Shown: positions 42,513-52,790 of the stretch, in pieces | Layout: each line of letters begins with the position of its first letter | Numbering within the stretch: the first letter of the stretch is position 1 | DNA from: Macrobrachium rosenbergii | Lineage: Eukaryota > Arthropoda > Malacostraca > Decapoda > Palaemonidae | Assembly (NCBI RefSeq): GCF_040412425.1 | Contig: NC_089782.1 | Span: 25,295,622 to 25,359,621, forward strand | DNA length: 64,000 nt | Direction of reading: 5' to 3' | Program-made: the position numbers and the translations under genes | Notes under the pieces: generated by a model | Told to the model about the DNA's origin: nothing | Database searches by the model: none | What the model saw: the letters and a program-made list of their open reading frames with translations, nothing else

Positions 42513-45060
42513 ACATACACAATCTTTATCTCTCTTTCACGCACGTACAAACGCACTTGCACCAACACAAAGAGCTACCCTTATTTTCGTTAAGGGGCGT
42601 AACGGTGGGGATGGGAAGCCACTGGAGAGTTAAATCATCTCTTGGAATTAAGTTTTAATTCTGGTTTTAACCGTCCTCCCATCCTTAGCTAGTCCCAGGC
42701 CACCCACCTCCACCCAAAACATCCCGCACCCCAACCCCACCGCTCTCTATTACTCTTCGACAACGATGTTAAGAAATATACATTCATACCTGTGGTTTAT
42801 CCTCTTTCCATGGTTTGATTTGCTTTTCTGTATTTGAATATGCAATTATACCGCATTTCTTCGTTTAAGTGTGTTTGTACATATGCACAGCTTAGCTACT
42901 TAGACTCAGCGCATGAAGAAAAACATACACACATTATCTATATACGTCCATTTTCTAACAAATCCATTGCGCCCCTGAAGAACTGGCGTTGGTTGGCTGC
43001 TGGGGGTCGCAGTCAGGGTTGAGGAAGTCACGGTACTGGCAGCCTCACCCCACAAAGGTTTGCCGAGAGACTATAGTTAAAACCCTGGCTCTCTGGAGTC
43101 AAACTTTGTAAACAAAAAGAAATCGTTTGTGTTTGGTATGTGTAAAAATAGCATTTGTGTTGTATGTGTAAAAAAATCGTTCGTGTTGGTATATATAAAA
43201 AAGTTGTGTAAAAAAAAATCGTTTATGCTGGTATGTGGTTAAATATTTCCCCGTATTTTTTCTTACTTTTCTATGCATGATCCCACTAACTTTTTTCGTC
43301 TTGTTTTTATTTTACTTCTGACTATAGTTATTTGTTATCTTCGATATACACCACGTTAAGTGACAATTCCACACACGATGATGTGGGAGGCAATGATATT
43401 TTCACCTTTCATTTCTTTCACCTTCCAGTTTTCTTGGCAGGTGGTTCTTGCGATACCTGAAACTTTGTTCTTTTTGTTTTCTCCACAGATCATAAGTTTG
43501 GTTCCTCATATCCTATTAGTTGCTTATAACATACATTGTTAGACATTTTTATTTTTCTATCCTATCGTCTGATTCCTGGGTCATCTGATATAAATTTCAG
43601 TGCATACCTAGTTTTTTCCTTTAGTTTTTATGTTTACCTCTTTAAAATATACTGGGAATGACTGTATTTCTCGATTTAGAAGAGACTGTTTCTTAACAAG
43701 ATGTAGCCTATATAATATCCTGATCTTATGTTCCTTCTAAAAAATAATACAGTTCTTTAAGGAAATAAACTACAAATTTCTGCAAAATCAACGTTTCTCT
43801 TCAGTACTGTCATTTCGAGACAATAATTTGTTTCCCAAGCAGAAATGGAAAGCTTTTTTTAATTGTCATTTCTTGGTTGATTTTTCTGCCAGTACAATTT
43901 TAGAGTCCTTGATCACAGAGTTGATTCTGCCCTTCCCCTACAGCACCACTGCATAGCGGTCTTTTTTTCTTCCCTGCATTCTCTGCTCAGGTTTTGTAAG
44001 GCCTTGAGCCCTTGGCCCTTTTGAAAACTGACAAACTGATCTGGCTCGCGTATCCGTTATTTGCTGAACAGTACCCCGCTGATTTTGCAATCTTTTACCT
44101 GGTTCTTCATTCCAGTACCCATTTATTCACTGAATCAAGCCATTCCAGAGATTTTCAACCTTCCAAATCATTTAGACCACTGTCGTGTAGCTTGAGCTTT
44201 TACCTTTGTTAAAGTAATTGGAAGGATAGGCCTGCGCTCCAGGACTTTGACAATTGGAGTCAAACTATAACTTAGTCAAATCTTACCTTGGCAAGCATGG
44301 TGATTCGAATCCTTTTCCACTTTCATCACATGGTTGGTTTCTTCAAGACAACGCAATCTTGACATTCCTATTAAAGCTCATTATGATGCACCACACCGTT
44401 TTACGTCGTTGATCTGGCTATCTTTCAGCATATGGCTCATTTACTTTTCACTTTGTTCACCTTGGTTTTATGTACAGCAATCCACAGGGATAATTCCCTC
44501 TCTGGCGGGCCTTTGTACGTTTACAAAATAATGTGCCTCTTATATTTATATTGTCTTTCACTGTTTTCTCGTCAGTATCGTAGCTGCTGCAGAGATTTTA
44601 GTTCTTTTTTAAATTTTCTTTCTTCTTGTATGCTCTTCACTTCATGCGGTATTTACAATCTACTTCTTGAATGCATGCTCCACGATGCAACGCTACGCTA
44701 TATGCATACATATATGTATGTATGTATGTATGTATACACATAAGTACACGAAGTCAAAACAAATTGAAACACAGGAGAACAAGGCAACGCATCAACAACT
44801 AAAATGAGTTTACTTCATAACATACCACAGCCACGTAAGTACCCAAATACCTCTTAATTACAAAAGCATCAGGTAACATTGCCCAACAGCTACTTGATTC
44901 TTCTTCTTGAACAATGTAATGACATAAATATATTTTTATTTTAATTTTTTTTATGAAGTTTGATGCACGAGAATTAGTAATTTGCGCCAAAGGTAAAACA
45001 TTGTGCATCAGGTGCGAGAATGATTAATGTCATGAGCGTCGCCGAAAACTGCCAAACAAC
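39191..45060. other. Long non-genic stretch with scattered simple repeats
   Basis: No gene recognised in 5.9 kb. Contents noticed: TTTTG repeats (about 41837-41860), TG-rich sequence (42300-42360), a CT microsatellite (42464-42511), a degenerate 35-bp tandem repeat with AAAAAATCGTTTGTG and TTGGTATGTGT landmarks (43118-43240), and a TATG run (44707-44735). Open frames are 60-103 codons and carry no motif. Confidence 0.45.
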
Positions 45061-45074
45061 AAATACGACGCAGA

Positions 45075-45150
45075 CGATCGACCAATCAGAACGCTCTGCT
45101 GCCTTGTTTCCACCAATGAGAATTCACGTTGCGTCTGTTTAGGTTTGTAG
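45075..45150 (+). promoter_or_regulatory. Putative SREK1IP1 promoter with two CCAAT boxes
   Basis: CpG-containing sequence with two CCAAT motifs on the + strand, GACCAATCAG (CCAAT 45082-45086) and CACCAATGAG (CCAAT 45113-45117), 31 bases apart. They lie about 90-120 bases upstream of the first donor site at 45205. Paired CCAAT boxes without a TATA box are usual for housekeeping promoters. The transcription start is inferred to lie around 45140-45175. Confidence 0.5.
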
Positions 45151-45204
45151 CTCATTCTGGTTGCGAATTCAAGTTGTAGGTGTTGCGACTGAGAGGAGAT
45201 TTTG
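45150..45204 (+). other. SREK1IP1: Non-coding first exon of SREK1IP1 (5' UTR)
   Basis: The segment ends at a strong donor (TTTTG|GTGAGT, GT at 45205). It contains no ATG, so translation would begin in the next exon. It can be joined to the acceptor at 48668-48669 (SREK1IP1 coding exon) or to the acceptor at 50191-50192 (zinc-finger gene). In both cases the start codon used by that gene lies within a few bases of the junction. The 5' boundary is approximate. Confidence 0.5.
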
Positions 45205-45789
45205 GTGAGTTTTGGTGTTTTAATATGGAAAGTGTAATTTGTGTGCCCTTTTAAGCTTATTCTCGGGTAGGCTAAGTTACTGCAAGGTAACTGAGGAGGT
45301 TTGTGTAAGCTTGGGCCTAAATTGTCACATGGGAAGAAGACATAGGTCTAGGGTTGTGTAGGCTATTTACCTTCCTAAGGGCTACCCTTTATGACCTTAG
45401 AATTAACGGTTCTGTATGACTTTAGGTATAAAAGGCATAACTGAGGCAATGCTAGCACTGCGGGATATAAGGAGTGGGGCCTAGTCACGTTGAGCTTAAT
45501 AGCCTAGGCCTAGGCTACTAAAGTGTGCTAGCCACCAGGTTCGCCTACATAAACTAGCCCTATTCATTGTCGTAATATGCCAAATTGTTTTGTGAATTTC
45601 TAGGTAACTTTACAGAACAGTTGCTTACATGTTCTGCTATATATAATGCTACTGGAGGTCTAGTATAAGGTTAAATGAAGAGAGGGTTAATTTAGGACAT
45701 AGCCAAGGCCTAGGCTACCCCTCATGAAACTTGGGTAAAACTTTACTTTAGTGTTATTATTTGCATGGCCAGATTCCCTCCAGTCGCCA

Positions 45790-45890
45790 ACTGGGACAGA
45801 TTACTGCCTTTTTGGGGGGTCCAGGGGGAGGCCGAGCCCCGGCCGGGACAGGGCATGTTGCCCCAAGTTAGGTTAGGTAGGTAAGATGTG
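45790..45890. repeat. G-rich dispersed repeat fragment, copy A
   Basis: Contains GGGTCCAGGGGGAG, a GAGCCCCGGCCGGGACAGG block, GCATGTTGCCCCAAG and a GTTAGGTTAGGT tail. A related direct copy lies at about 46612-46690 (TTGGTGGGTCCAGGGGGAGC, GCGCCCCAGCC, CAGGCATGGCGCCTTAAG). The two flank the palindrome at 45947-46384, which suggests that they and the palindrome belong to one larger element. Confidence 0.5.
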
Positions 45891-45946
45891 GTTAGGTCAG
45901 GGCTTGGCATTACGGGAAATGGTAATTCTAGTTATTGTTCATGTAT

Positions 45947-46384
45947 GTTAGACTATAGGTATTGATGTTTTCTATGTTTACTTGCCTTACAAAATTAAAA
46001 TATTTTGTCATCGGTTATAGTTAAGCTGTAACTGACCTTTAAAGACTACACGACTGAATTACCTGGATGCGGGTAGGTTCAAACAGCATTCTTAGTAAGT
46101 AAGCTCACCCATTCTCCATAACTAACGGGCAAAATTGTAAACAGTAAACACCCCACGGCACGTTAGGTTGGAATTTTTTAGGTGTTTACTGGTTGCAATT
46201 TTGCTGTATTAGCTATGGAGGAGGGTGGGGGGGCTCATGAATGCCGGCTTAGATCTACCCGGTCAGCAGTGTAGTCTTCAAAGGTCAATTACAGTTTAGT
46301 TATAGCTGGCCGACAAAATATTACTTTAAATTCTCGTAAAGCAAGTAAAATAACATAGGAAAACGTAAATTGCCATAGTCTAGC
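45947..46384. repeat. Long imperfect palindrome (foldback/MITE-like), arms about 190 bp
   Basis: The left arm (about 45947-46160) is complementary to the right arm (about 46175-46384). Matching landmarks, left arm versus the reverse complement of the right arm: GTTAGACTATAGG/GCTAGACTATGGC; TATTTTGTC/TATTTTGTC; GTTATAGTTAAGCTGTAACT/GCTATAACTAAACTGTAATT; GACCTTTAAAGACTACAC/GACCTTTGAAGACTACAC; CAAAATTGTAAACAGTAAAC/CAAAATTGCAACCAGTAAAC. The centre is near 46165 with only a short loop. No coding capacity. It sits in intron 1 of SREK1IP1. Confidence 0.85.
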
Positions 46385-47342
46385 TCACCGCGGACAGCCG
46401 GCTTATAATTACCTAGGAAAGGTTGTGTGTATGTATGAGGGACCTGCCCCGGTCGATGACTGGCAGGAATCAGGCTGCGCTATTAGTTTAACCGAAACTT
46501 GTATTCAACCTGCACTCAAGCAGGTGGTGACCTGTGGAAATTGTGTGCAACTCTTGGGTAGTTTGTCGAACAACAGGACTACCCCTGAGCAGAAGCTGTC
46601 CATTGTCTACGATTTTTGGTGGGTCCAGGGGGAGCAAAGCGCCCCAGCCAGTTCAGGCATGGCGCCTTAAGTGGTCTTAGAAAGGTAAGGAAACAGCATT
46701 CTAGTTTAAGGTTAGGCTTGTTTTCGTCTTTGAACTTGTTCCTGTTGTTCTGCTCTTTCCCTCTACAACTGTACCCCTTTGGTTCAGTAACTAATAATTT
46801 ACATGCAAAATGGGTGCTTTATTAAGTACCAGCCCTTTCGGGATGAACATAAAAATGTAAAAAAGTTTGTGAAGATCATAAATATAGACAAAAGTCATAG
46901 AAAAAATATGTAAACTAAAGGCGCTAAATATTTTGGTTGGTGACTGGCTGGAGCCAGGCTATGGGTAGTGGCCATCAGTTTTACCAACTTGTGTTTTGGG
47001 AGAGATAAAGTGAAAGTGTAATCCATTTGACAGAAGGGTATGAAATTGATACATCACAACACATTAATTCAAAAACAAATGTCAAATTCATGTGCATCAG
47101 CCATACTAATCACTGAAAACTTAAGAGTCTGAAAATGCAATAAGGAAAATTACAGGGATGCATCCCAGACTAACCTCACCTAGGGTGCCAGATCCTTGTT
47201 TGGCCAACCCCCATTCAAAGCTAGAGCACCATCAAAATTAGAGTAAAAGACAGGGATGCTTCCTAACCTGTCCTAGAGCGCTGGATTCTTACCTGGCCAG
47301 AGGTTCCCCATCTTGATAAAATCTAGGCTCATAGTACACTTA
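46385..47342. other. SREK1IP1 intron 1: no exon seen
   Basis: Contains copy B of the G-rich repeat (about 46612-46690) and otherwise unremarkable intron. An 81-codon + frame (46425-46670) runs through the repeat and is not treated as a gene. Confidence 0.5.
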
Positions 47343-47608
47343 CCCCGTAAAGGGTTAATGCCATCAGTGCACCTCATGCAGTGCACTGTAGGCGTTACTC
47401 AAGGTTCTTTGCAGGGTCCCTTTCGCCCCTAGCTGCAACCTCTCTCATCCATTTTACTGTGCCTCCATTCATATTCTCTTTCTTCATACTTTCCACCCTC
47501 CCCTGTCAATTGATTCGTAGTGAAATTGCGAGGTTTTCCTCTTGTTACACCTTTCAGACGTTATCACTGACAATTTCCATTTCAGTGCTGAATGACCTTA
47601 TAGGTTAC
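47343..47608 (-). repeat. Dispersed 290-bp SINE-like element, copy 4 (minus orientation)
   Basis: Reverse-complement copy of the family at the left end of the window. It starts CCCCGTAAAGGGTTAATGCC and passes through AGGTTCTTTGCAGGGTCCC, CCCTAGCTGCAACCTCT, GAGGTTTTCCTCTTGTTACA and TTCAGTGCTGAATGACC. It lies in intron 1 of SREK1IP1. Confidence 0.85.
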
Positions 47609-47782
47609 TCTTGTGGAAGAAGGGCACATATCAGTGGAAGGGGGAAGGGGTTATTCGCTTTTAGATCGACCGAGTTCCGAGTTGCTTTAAATTTTCTTTA
47701 ATATTAGATGTATATCTTTTAGATATACTGTATATCAGTTTTCTTACATGCATGGCAACCACTGGTAAAGTTAGATACTTGT

Positions 47783-47894
47783 AAAAAATGGCATCTGTCT
47801 GGAAACATTGAGGTCCTTTAGAAAAAAATATTATAAAACTGTCGCTATTTTCCTGCTCAAGTACCGAAATGTTTCCAGATGGAAGCCATTTTTT
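47783..47894. repeat. Short inverted repeat (hairpin) with ~27-bp arms
   Basis: AAAAAATGGCATCTGTCTGG continuing AAACATT (47783-47809) pairs with AATGTTTCCAGATGGAAGCC continuing ATTTTTT (47868-47894), with three mismatches and a loop of about 58 bases. It lies in intron 1 of SREK1IP1. Confidence 0.75.
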
Positions 47895-48674
47895 CAACTT
47901 AATATGTATGAGGTAAACATTTTTAAATTGATTATATCAGATGTTGAAAACTGGGAGGATTCTTGTAGTATCTTGGTACTGTGGCATGAGAATTTTTGAA
48001 GGTTTAAGTAGTTGAAACCAGTGTGAATAGTAGTTAACAGAAAAAACAAAATGGCTTGTCTAAGCTCTGATGTATCACATATACATAGGAAGTGCTTGTC
48101 ACCAGTTGTGAAACCCTGCAAAACTGATAATCTTCAAAATAATTATAATTGACGTAGAAAATTATGCAAGCTTTCATTAACCTAAACCCCAAAGTTGCAG
48201 TGATTCTTTGATATTTTGAAGATACTACAGTAATGGATTTTTTTTGTTTTTATCATGAACAGGGTTGACCTGTAAACATTTATGATAGGTATGCAACTTA
48301 TTGGGAACTGATAAAATTTTAACAAAATATTAGGGACCCAAACAGGAATTAAACCAAAGTTGGATGTTGTGATTAGGTAATTTTGGGCCAAGAATGTAGT
48401 GAGAAAGGATCGGATTGAGAGGCAGGGATTTTGAATTTTCAGAATAAAGATATGGTGATATTTTAGGTATCCAAATCTTCCCTTGCTAGGGTAGTTAATT
48501 AACTGTACCAACTAATTACTGTAGAGAATTATGTTGTGAAGGGCAGTGATCAGTCATACCTAAGAACTACTTTGAGGGATTTTTGTCGGCGTTGAACCAG
48601 TTAAAATTCTATTTGTATAAAGTGAAAAAATGTTATTAATAGTGTGTTACTGATCATCTTGTTTTTCAGAATGA

Positions 48675-48830
<156 letters not shown>

Positions 48831-49408
48831 TAAACTAATGGTCATTTTATTTAGATATTTATTGACAAGATTTACATTAATTTTGTTTAATGCAGTACAG
48901 CATTTTAAGAAATGGATATGGAAAGAGTGGGTACAGTATATCATTTATGGAAATTGATGCCATTAATTGATGAATGAATTTTCAAATATTGAATGTTGTT
49001 TTTCAGGTTATTCTCTCTAGTATTGAGAATCCTTTTCCTGTTGATAGTTATTGTGTGTATGTGTGTATGCCATTAGGGTTCACATTCCTTTTGTGAGGTA
49101 AAGTAACAAAACTGTCATGGGAATGGATGTGTAAGGTTATGTTTTGTCTTTGGGAAGCACTCATTTGAGTTACCTCCAATATCTTTGTATCACACAGGTA
49201 CTTGTTGGTTGCATAGCTCGTAAAACTGAATAGTACAGTTTCACGCTACATTAAATGCACATAGTTAAACATTAAACTTTCTGGCTTCTAAATTTATGTT
49301 GAGGTTATATAATAGAGATGAATAATTCACTGTTTAATTATGGTAACAGTTTCTCAGAAAACAGCAAGTACAAAACCAAAACGTTGCCATATTTGGTATT
49401 CGTACTTC

Positions 49409-49472
49409 ATTATAGATTCTAACTTTGATAGAAGTAATACATTATAAATTCTAACTTTGATAGAAGTAATAC
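49409..49472. repeat. 32-bp tandem duplication
   Basis: ATTATAGATTCTAACTTTGA plus TAGAAGTAATAC occurs twice head to tail with one difference (ATTATAAATT in copy 2). Located in SREK1IP1 intron 2. Confidence 0.9.
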
Positions 49473-50201
49473 ACATTGTAGGCCTAAAATGCAATGGTAT
49501 CTCAAAGATTGTGGTTTGTGCATATGATGAAAAGGGGTAGGTAAGGAATATAGTTAGGGGAATTCCACTCGCCTGGAGTGGCCCAAGTGTTCGTGAAAAG
49601 TATGGAAGTATATTGAACGTCAGGTTTTAAAGAAACTGCAGATGTCAGTAAGGCAAGTAGGGCATAATGAGAAATAAGGTTCAGCCAAGGCTACAATAAT
49701 ATGAAGCACATAATGACTTAGATGATTTTTGATAAGGAAGTTTTTATGTAGATAATGTTTCATGTGTCTAAGGGAGTGGATGTTTGAGTGTTTATTAATT
49801 CAAATGTTTATGTACATAGCATTTTAGCTTCTAAGCAGTAGAATTATCATGTTCTTTTTTCACAGGTGTTTGGTGGCAATGAAACAAAATTGTTCTGTGA
49901 TTGTTGGGGGATGGTTTAAATGCATGGCTTAGAGAATGAAGAAGTCTCTTAACAAGGACAAAATTGATAAAGTGAAAAGTTTTTGTTGCGTTAGTATAAA
50001 GTTTTGGTTACTACCACTTCCTTTACAGTAAGGAGTTTTCTGGGATCTTATATGTATGTATATACATGTACTTTATAGTATGTATGTAGCAAAAGAGAAG
50101 TTGAAGCTACAAAAGAATACTTAGTACTAGTGCTGTACTCATTATTTGGCAAAAATATTTACATACCTCTGTTGTCTGATAGGTATTTACAGTGGAATTG
50201 A

Positions 50202-50409
50202 ATGGAAATGTATTCATCTCAGAATGAAGGTGATGTTCTCCCACAAGATACCAAGGATGAGATAATTGATGAATATCTTAACAGTGTTATTGGTGTGGGA
50301 AAAGAAGTAGCTGTAAAAAGATACAGTTCAGATGAAAGCAAGATATGTAAAATTAGGGAGCTGGGCAGTGAATTTGTGATTTTAGAATTCAGTGGAGATG
50401 AGACGGAAG
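50202..50409 (+). CDS. C2H2 zinc-finger protein, proposed first coding exon (N-terminal, acidic)
   Basis: An acceptor TATTTACAG (AG at 50191-50192) precedes the ATG at 50202. A second ATG at 50208 has the better context. The exon encodes about 69 acidic/serine-containing residues without a zinc finger (MEMYSSQNEGDVLPQD...LEFSGDETE). I end it at donor GAAG|GTGAGG (GT at 50410, phase 1) because joining to the acceptor at 50849-50850 (TTTATAG) restores one continuous frame of 571 residues through the finger-rich exon. Without splicing, the frame continues to a TGA at 50517-50519. The polypyrimidine tract of the 50850 acceptor is weak, so the junction is inference. With exon 1 of SREK1IP1 spliced directly here, 50202 would be the first ATG. 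Confidence 0.5.
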
Positions 50410-50424
50410 GTGAGGAAAATCTGA

Positions 50425-50766
50425 AAATTTGCCCACAAGAATTTTTGTCAACCAAAACTGTCAAATGTAAGGAAAGTCCATGTTACCAGGACTCAGCTAC
50501 TAACTTCTTTGAAAGATGATTTTACCCCTTTAATGAAGGCAGATAAGAATGAAACTGCATCTCCTGATAAATCTCCATCAAATCGCAGGCTCTTTAACTG
50601 TCTGGAATGTACAAAAGTTTTCATTAGTCAGTTGGGCTTTGATAGGCACTTAATGGACCACCACCTTGAGGATTTTGATGGCCACATTAGTAATTGTGAG
50701 GCTTTTAATTTCCCTGAAGGCTGCAATATAAGTTGTCAATGTAAGCCAGAGTTAGAAGAGGCTTAA
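50425..50766 (+). pseudogene. Out-of-frame segment with an additional C2H2 finger (intronic relic or frameshifted exon)
   Basis: This frame is open for 114 codons and shifted by one base from the exons before and after it. It contains a good C2H2 finger, FNCLECTKVFISQLGFDRHL followed by MDHH (CX2CX12HX3H), and a lysine/serine-rich lead. Removing a single base from the GAAAGATGAT at 50511-50520 would connect the preceding frame to this one (reading ...TNFFEDDFTPL). A strong donor-like GTAAGC lies at 50741. Alternatives are: sequence decaying inside an intron; an alternative exon; or an assembly indel in an intact exon. An in-frame join from 50740 to the acceptor at 50850 would create TAA, which argues against a simple cassette exon. 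Confidence 0.5.
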
Positions 50767-50850
50767 CAAAAGTAGAAAACTAAAGTTTGGGGGTTAACAC
50801 CACAAGGATGAAAATTTGTAAGTAAAGAAGGTAAAATGAAACATTTATAG

Positions 50851-52358
50851 AAGAATTGCAGGTGAAAACAGTAAATGATACAGGCACATGTGATGAAGAA
50901 TTAGTAGTCAAAGATGAGGATTTTCAGTTTAAGTGCAATGGTTGCATGAAGTCTTACAGAAATCGTCGTGGTCTCAATCGCCACCTCAGAGTTCATAAGG
51001 GTGAGAAGCCCTATTTATGTTTCATTTGTTGCAAGAGGTATTCAAATAAACATGATTTACACAATCATGTGAAAAGCCATACTGTTTCACCACTGGAAAT
51101 TAATAAGTTGTCAGAGTGTGTTGATAAACCATTCAAGTGTGGTGCATGTACAAAGCAATTTTCTTTTGAGTTTGACTTTGAAAGGCACCTAAGAGAGCAT
51201 GAAAAAGTTGAGGGCACAGTTGAAGCTTTGGATAAAGGAGAATTGCAGGAAAACCAGATCCCTACAGTAAGCAGTACATCAGTGGTTGAAGAAAGTGTAG
51301 ATGATGTTATAAATATCTCGGTAAGTGAAGCTAGTGTGGATATGGAGAGTACTGAGAATCTGTACCTGAAAAAGCTAAGGCCAAAAAAGTCCAAGTTTCA
51401 AGATAAATTGGGCCATGGAAACTTTGACATATGTGTTTACTGTAAACAAGAGTTTGTAAGCAGGGCAAGTTATGATGGTCACTTTACAAAACCGCAAGGC
51501 AATAAGCCTTATAGGTGTTGTGTATGCTTCAGGGGGTTTTCTTATAAACAGTGTTTACAGAAGCATTTGGAAAATCATATGTCGGGGGCAGGAGGCGCTG
51601 ATGACACACTTAAGGCCACTAAGAGAAAACTTTCCAAGTGTAAGTTTTGCAAGATAGTCTTTACATCAAATTTTGAGCTTCAGGACCACTTGCAGATTCA
51701 TGGAAAGAATGTTGAGAAGAAAAAGAAGGTTAGGGAAAAGCATTTTGAGTGTGAAGTATGTGGGAGGGAGTTTGCTTTTGAAAGAGCTTTTCTGAAGCAT
51801 TGCCAAACTCACAATATGGCACATTTGTACCGGTGTTTTGTATGTGAAAGAAAGTTTATGAACAAGAGGAAAATAAGCTTTCACATGAAAAGTCACAACA
51901 AAGAAGGACTTTCTGAAGTTGTACCAGACTTTCCAGAGGTAGGGCAGGGTGAGCATGTGAAGGATAGAGAAATGTGTGAAAAACACTACAATGGTGATGT
52001 TAATCATTCAGTGGAAAGCAATTTAGGTGGTAAAAATGGTCATGTTGCCCCTGAAATTCCAAAATGTTTTGGACACCCTAAGATATGCAAATGTGTTGCA
52101 TGTAATAGTGACCCAGTAAAAGAAGAAAAGGGTCAGAGCACTTGGAAATTCTTGGAAGGCTGTGATGAATCTCGTGAATGTAACAGTCAGCCATGTCCAA
52201 CATATCGAGGACCCTGTGAGCTTGAACAGAAGGGTGCTAAAAGTTATCATTGTTTACAGTGTAAGAGAACTTTTCAGGATAGTGGAAAGTTAGACAGACA
52301 TAAGCTGATTTGTTCAAAATTAATTTCTGTTGATTTGATTATAAACAATCTATTGTAA
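50851..52358 (+). CDS. C2H2 zinc-finger protein, main exon with nine finger motifs
   Basis: Open for about 500 codons and ending in TAA at 52356-52358. Fingers in order: FKCNGCMKSYRNRRGLNRHL (canonical, followed by an HKGEKPY linker typical of DNA-binding arrays), YLCFICCKRYSNKHDLHNHV, FKCGACTKQFSFEFDFERHL, then a degenerate finger near codons 189-215 that keeps C..C and one His but lacks the second, then fingers starting YRCCVC, SKCKFC, FECEVC and YRCFVC, and a last C2HC finger, YHCLQC...RHKLIC. Acidic and lysine-rich linkers separate them. Such proteins are usually sequence-specific nuclear transcription factors; the target is unknown. The gene is nested on the same strand in intron 2 of SREK1IP1. 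No ATG precedes finger 1 in this exon (the first, at 50946, falls inside it), so a 5' exon is needed; see 50202-50409. I cannot assign an ortholog. Confidence 0.82.
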
Positions 52359-52784
52359 TCTTGGGACTATTTGCAGTGGTTGTGTACTTTTTTCATAAAG
52401 GTATTTGCTCTACTTATGTAATTTACATAACCTCATGTTTACAAATGAATTTTGAATTTGAGTGTTGGCAGGCTCCAATGTGTTTTGTTATAGTAGTGCA
52501 ATCAGGAATGACCCTATGTAGACATATTGTTGTAGAAGTGTATGTGTGTGTGTGTCATTGTTTTTGAACGCGACTACTAATTTAATGTCTTATGTTTACA
52601 CATTGTTTGGTTGATACCCTTTGGAGTTTGAGTATTGAGTATTTTTGTTGATTTTTTGTGGCCAGCAATATTTGTAAAATAGTACTTGCTTTCCAAGGAA
52701 TAATTCAATTTTTTACCAAGTTCAAGTTTATTTAATAGTGTGACCTTTTCTCTTTCTGAAATGTGGTGCAGTTTACTGTATTTA

Positions 52785-52790
52785 AATAAA
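52785..52790 (+). terminator. Polyadenylation signal of the zinc-finger gene
   Basis: AATAAA in TTTAAATAAAGTAATAAG, about 430 bases after the zinc-finger stop codon. It would terminate a transcript initiating at 45.1 kb before the later SREK1IP1 exons are reached, so its use could set the balance between the two products if they share a first exon. Confidence 0.55.

Noticed and set aside
44290..44320. GGTGATTCGAATCC, a B-box-like tRNA motif
   Set aside because: No A box at the right distance upstream and no cloverleaf can be drawn.
46425..46670. An 81-codon + frame in SREK1IP1 intron 1
   Set aside because: It runs through a G-rich dispersed repeat that has a related copy at about 45.8 kb, so it is repeat sequence and not an exon.
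51666..52007. Minus-strand open frames opposite the zinc-finger exon
   Set aside because: Antisense shadows of a strongly supported C2H2 coding region.
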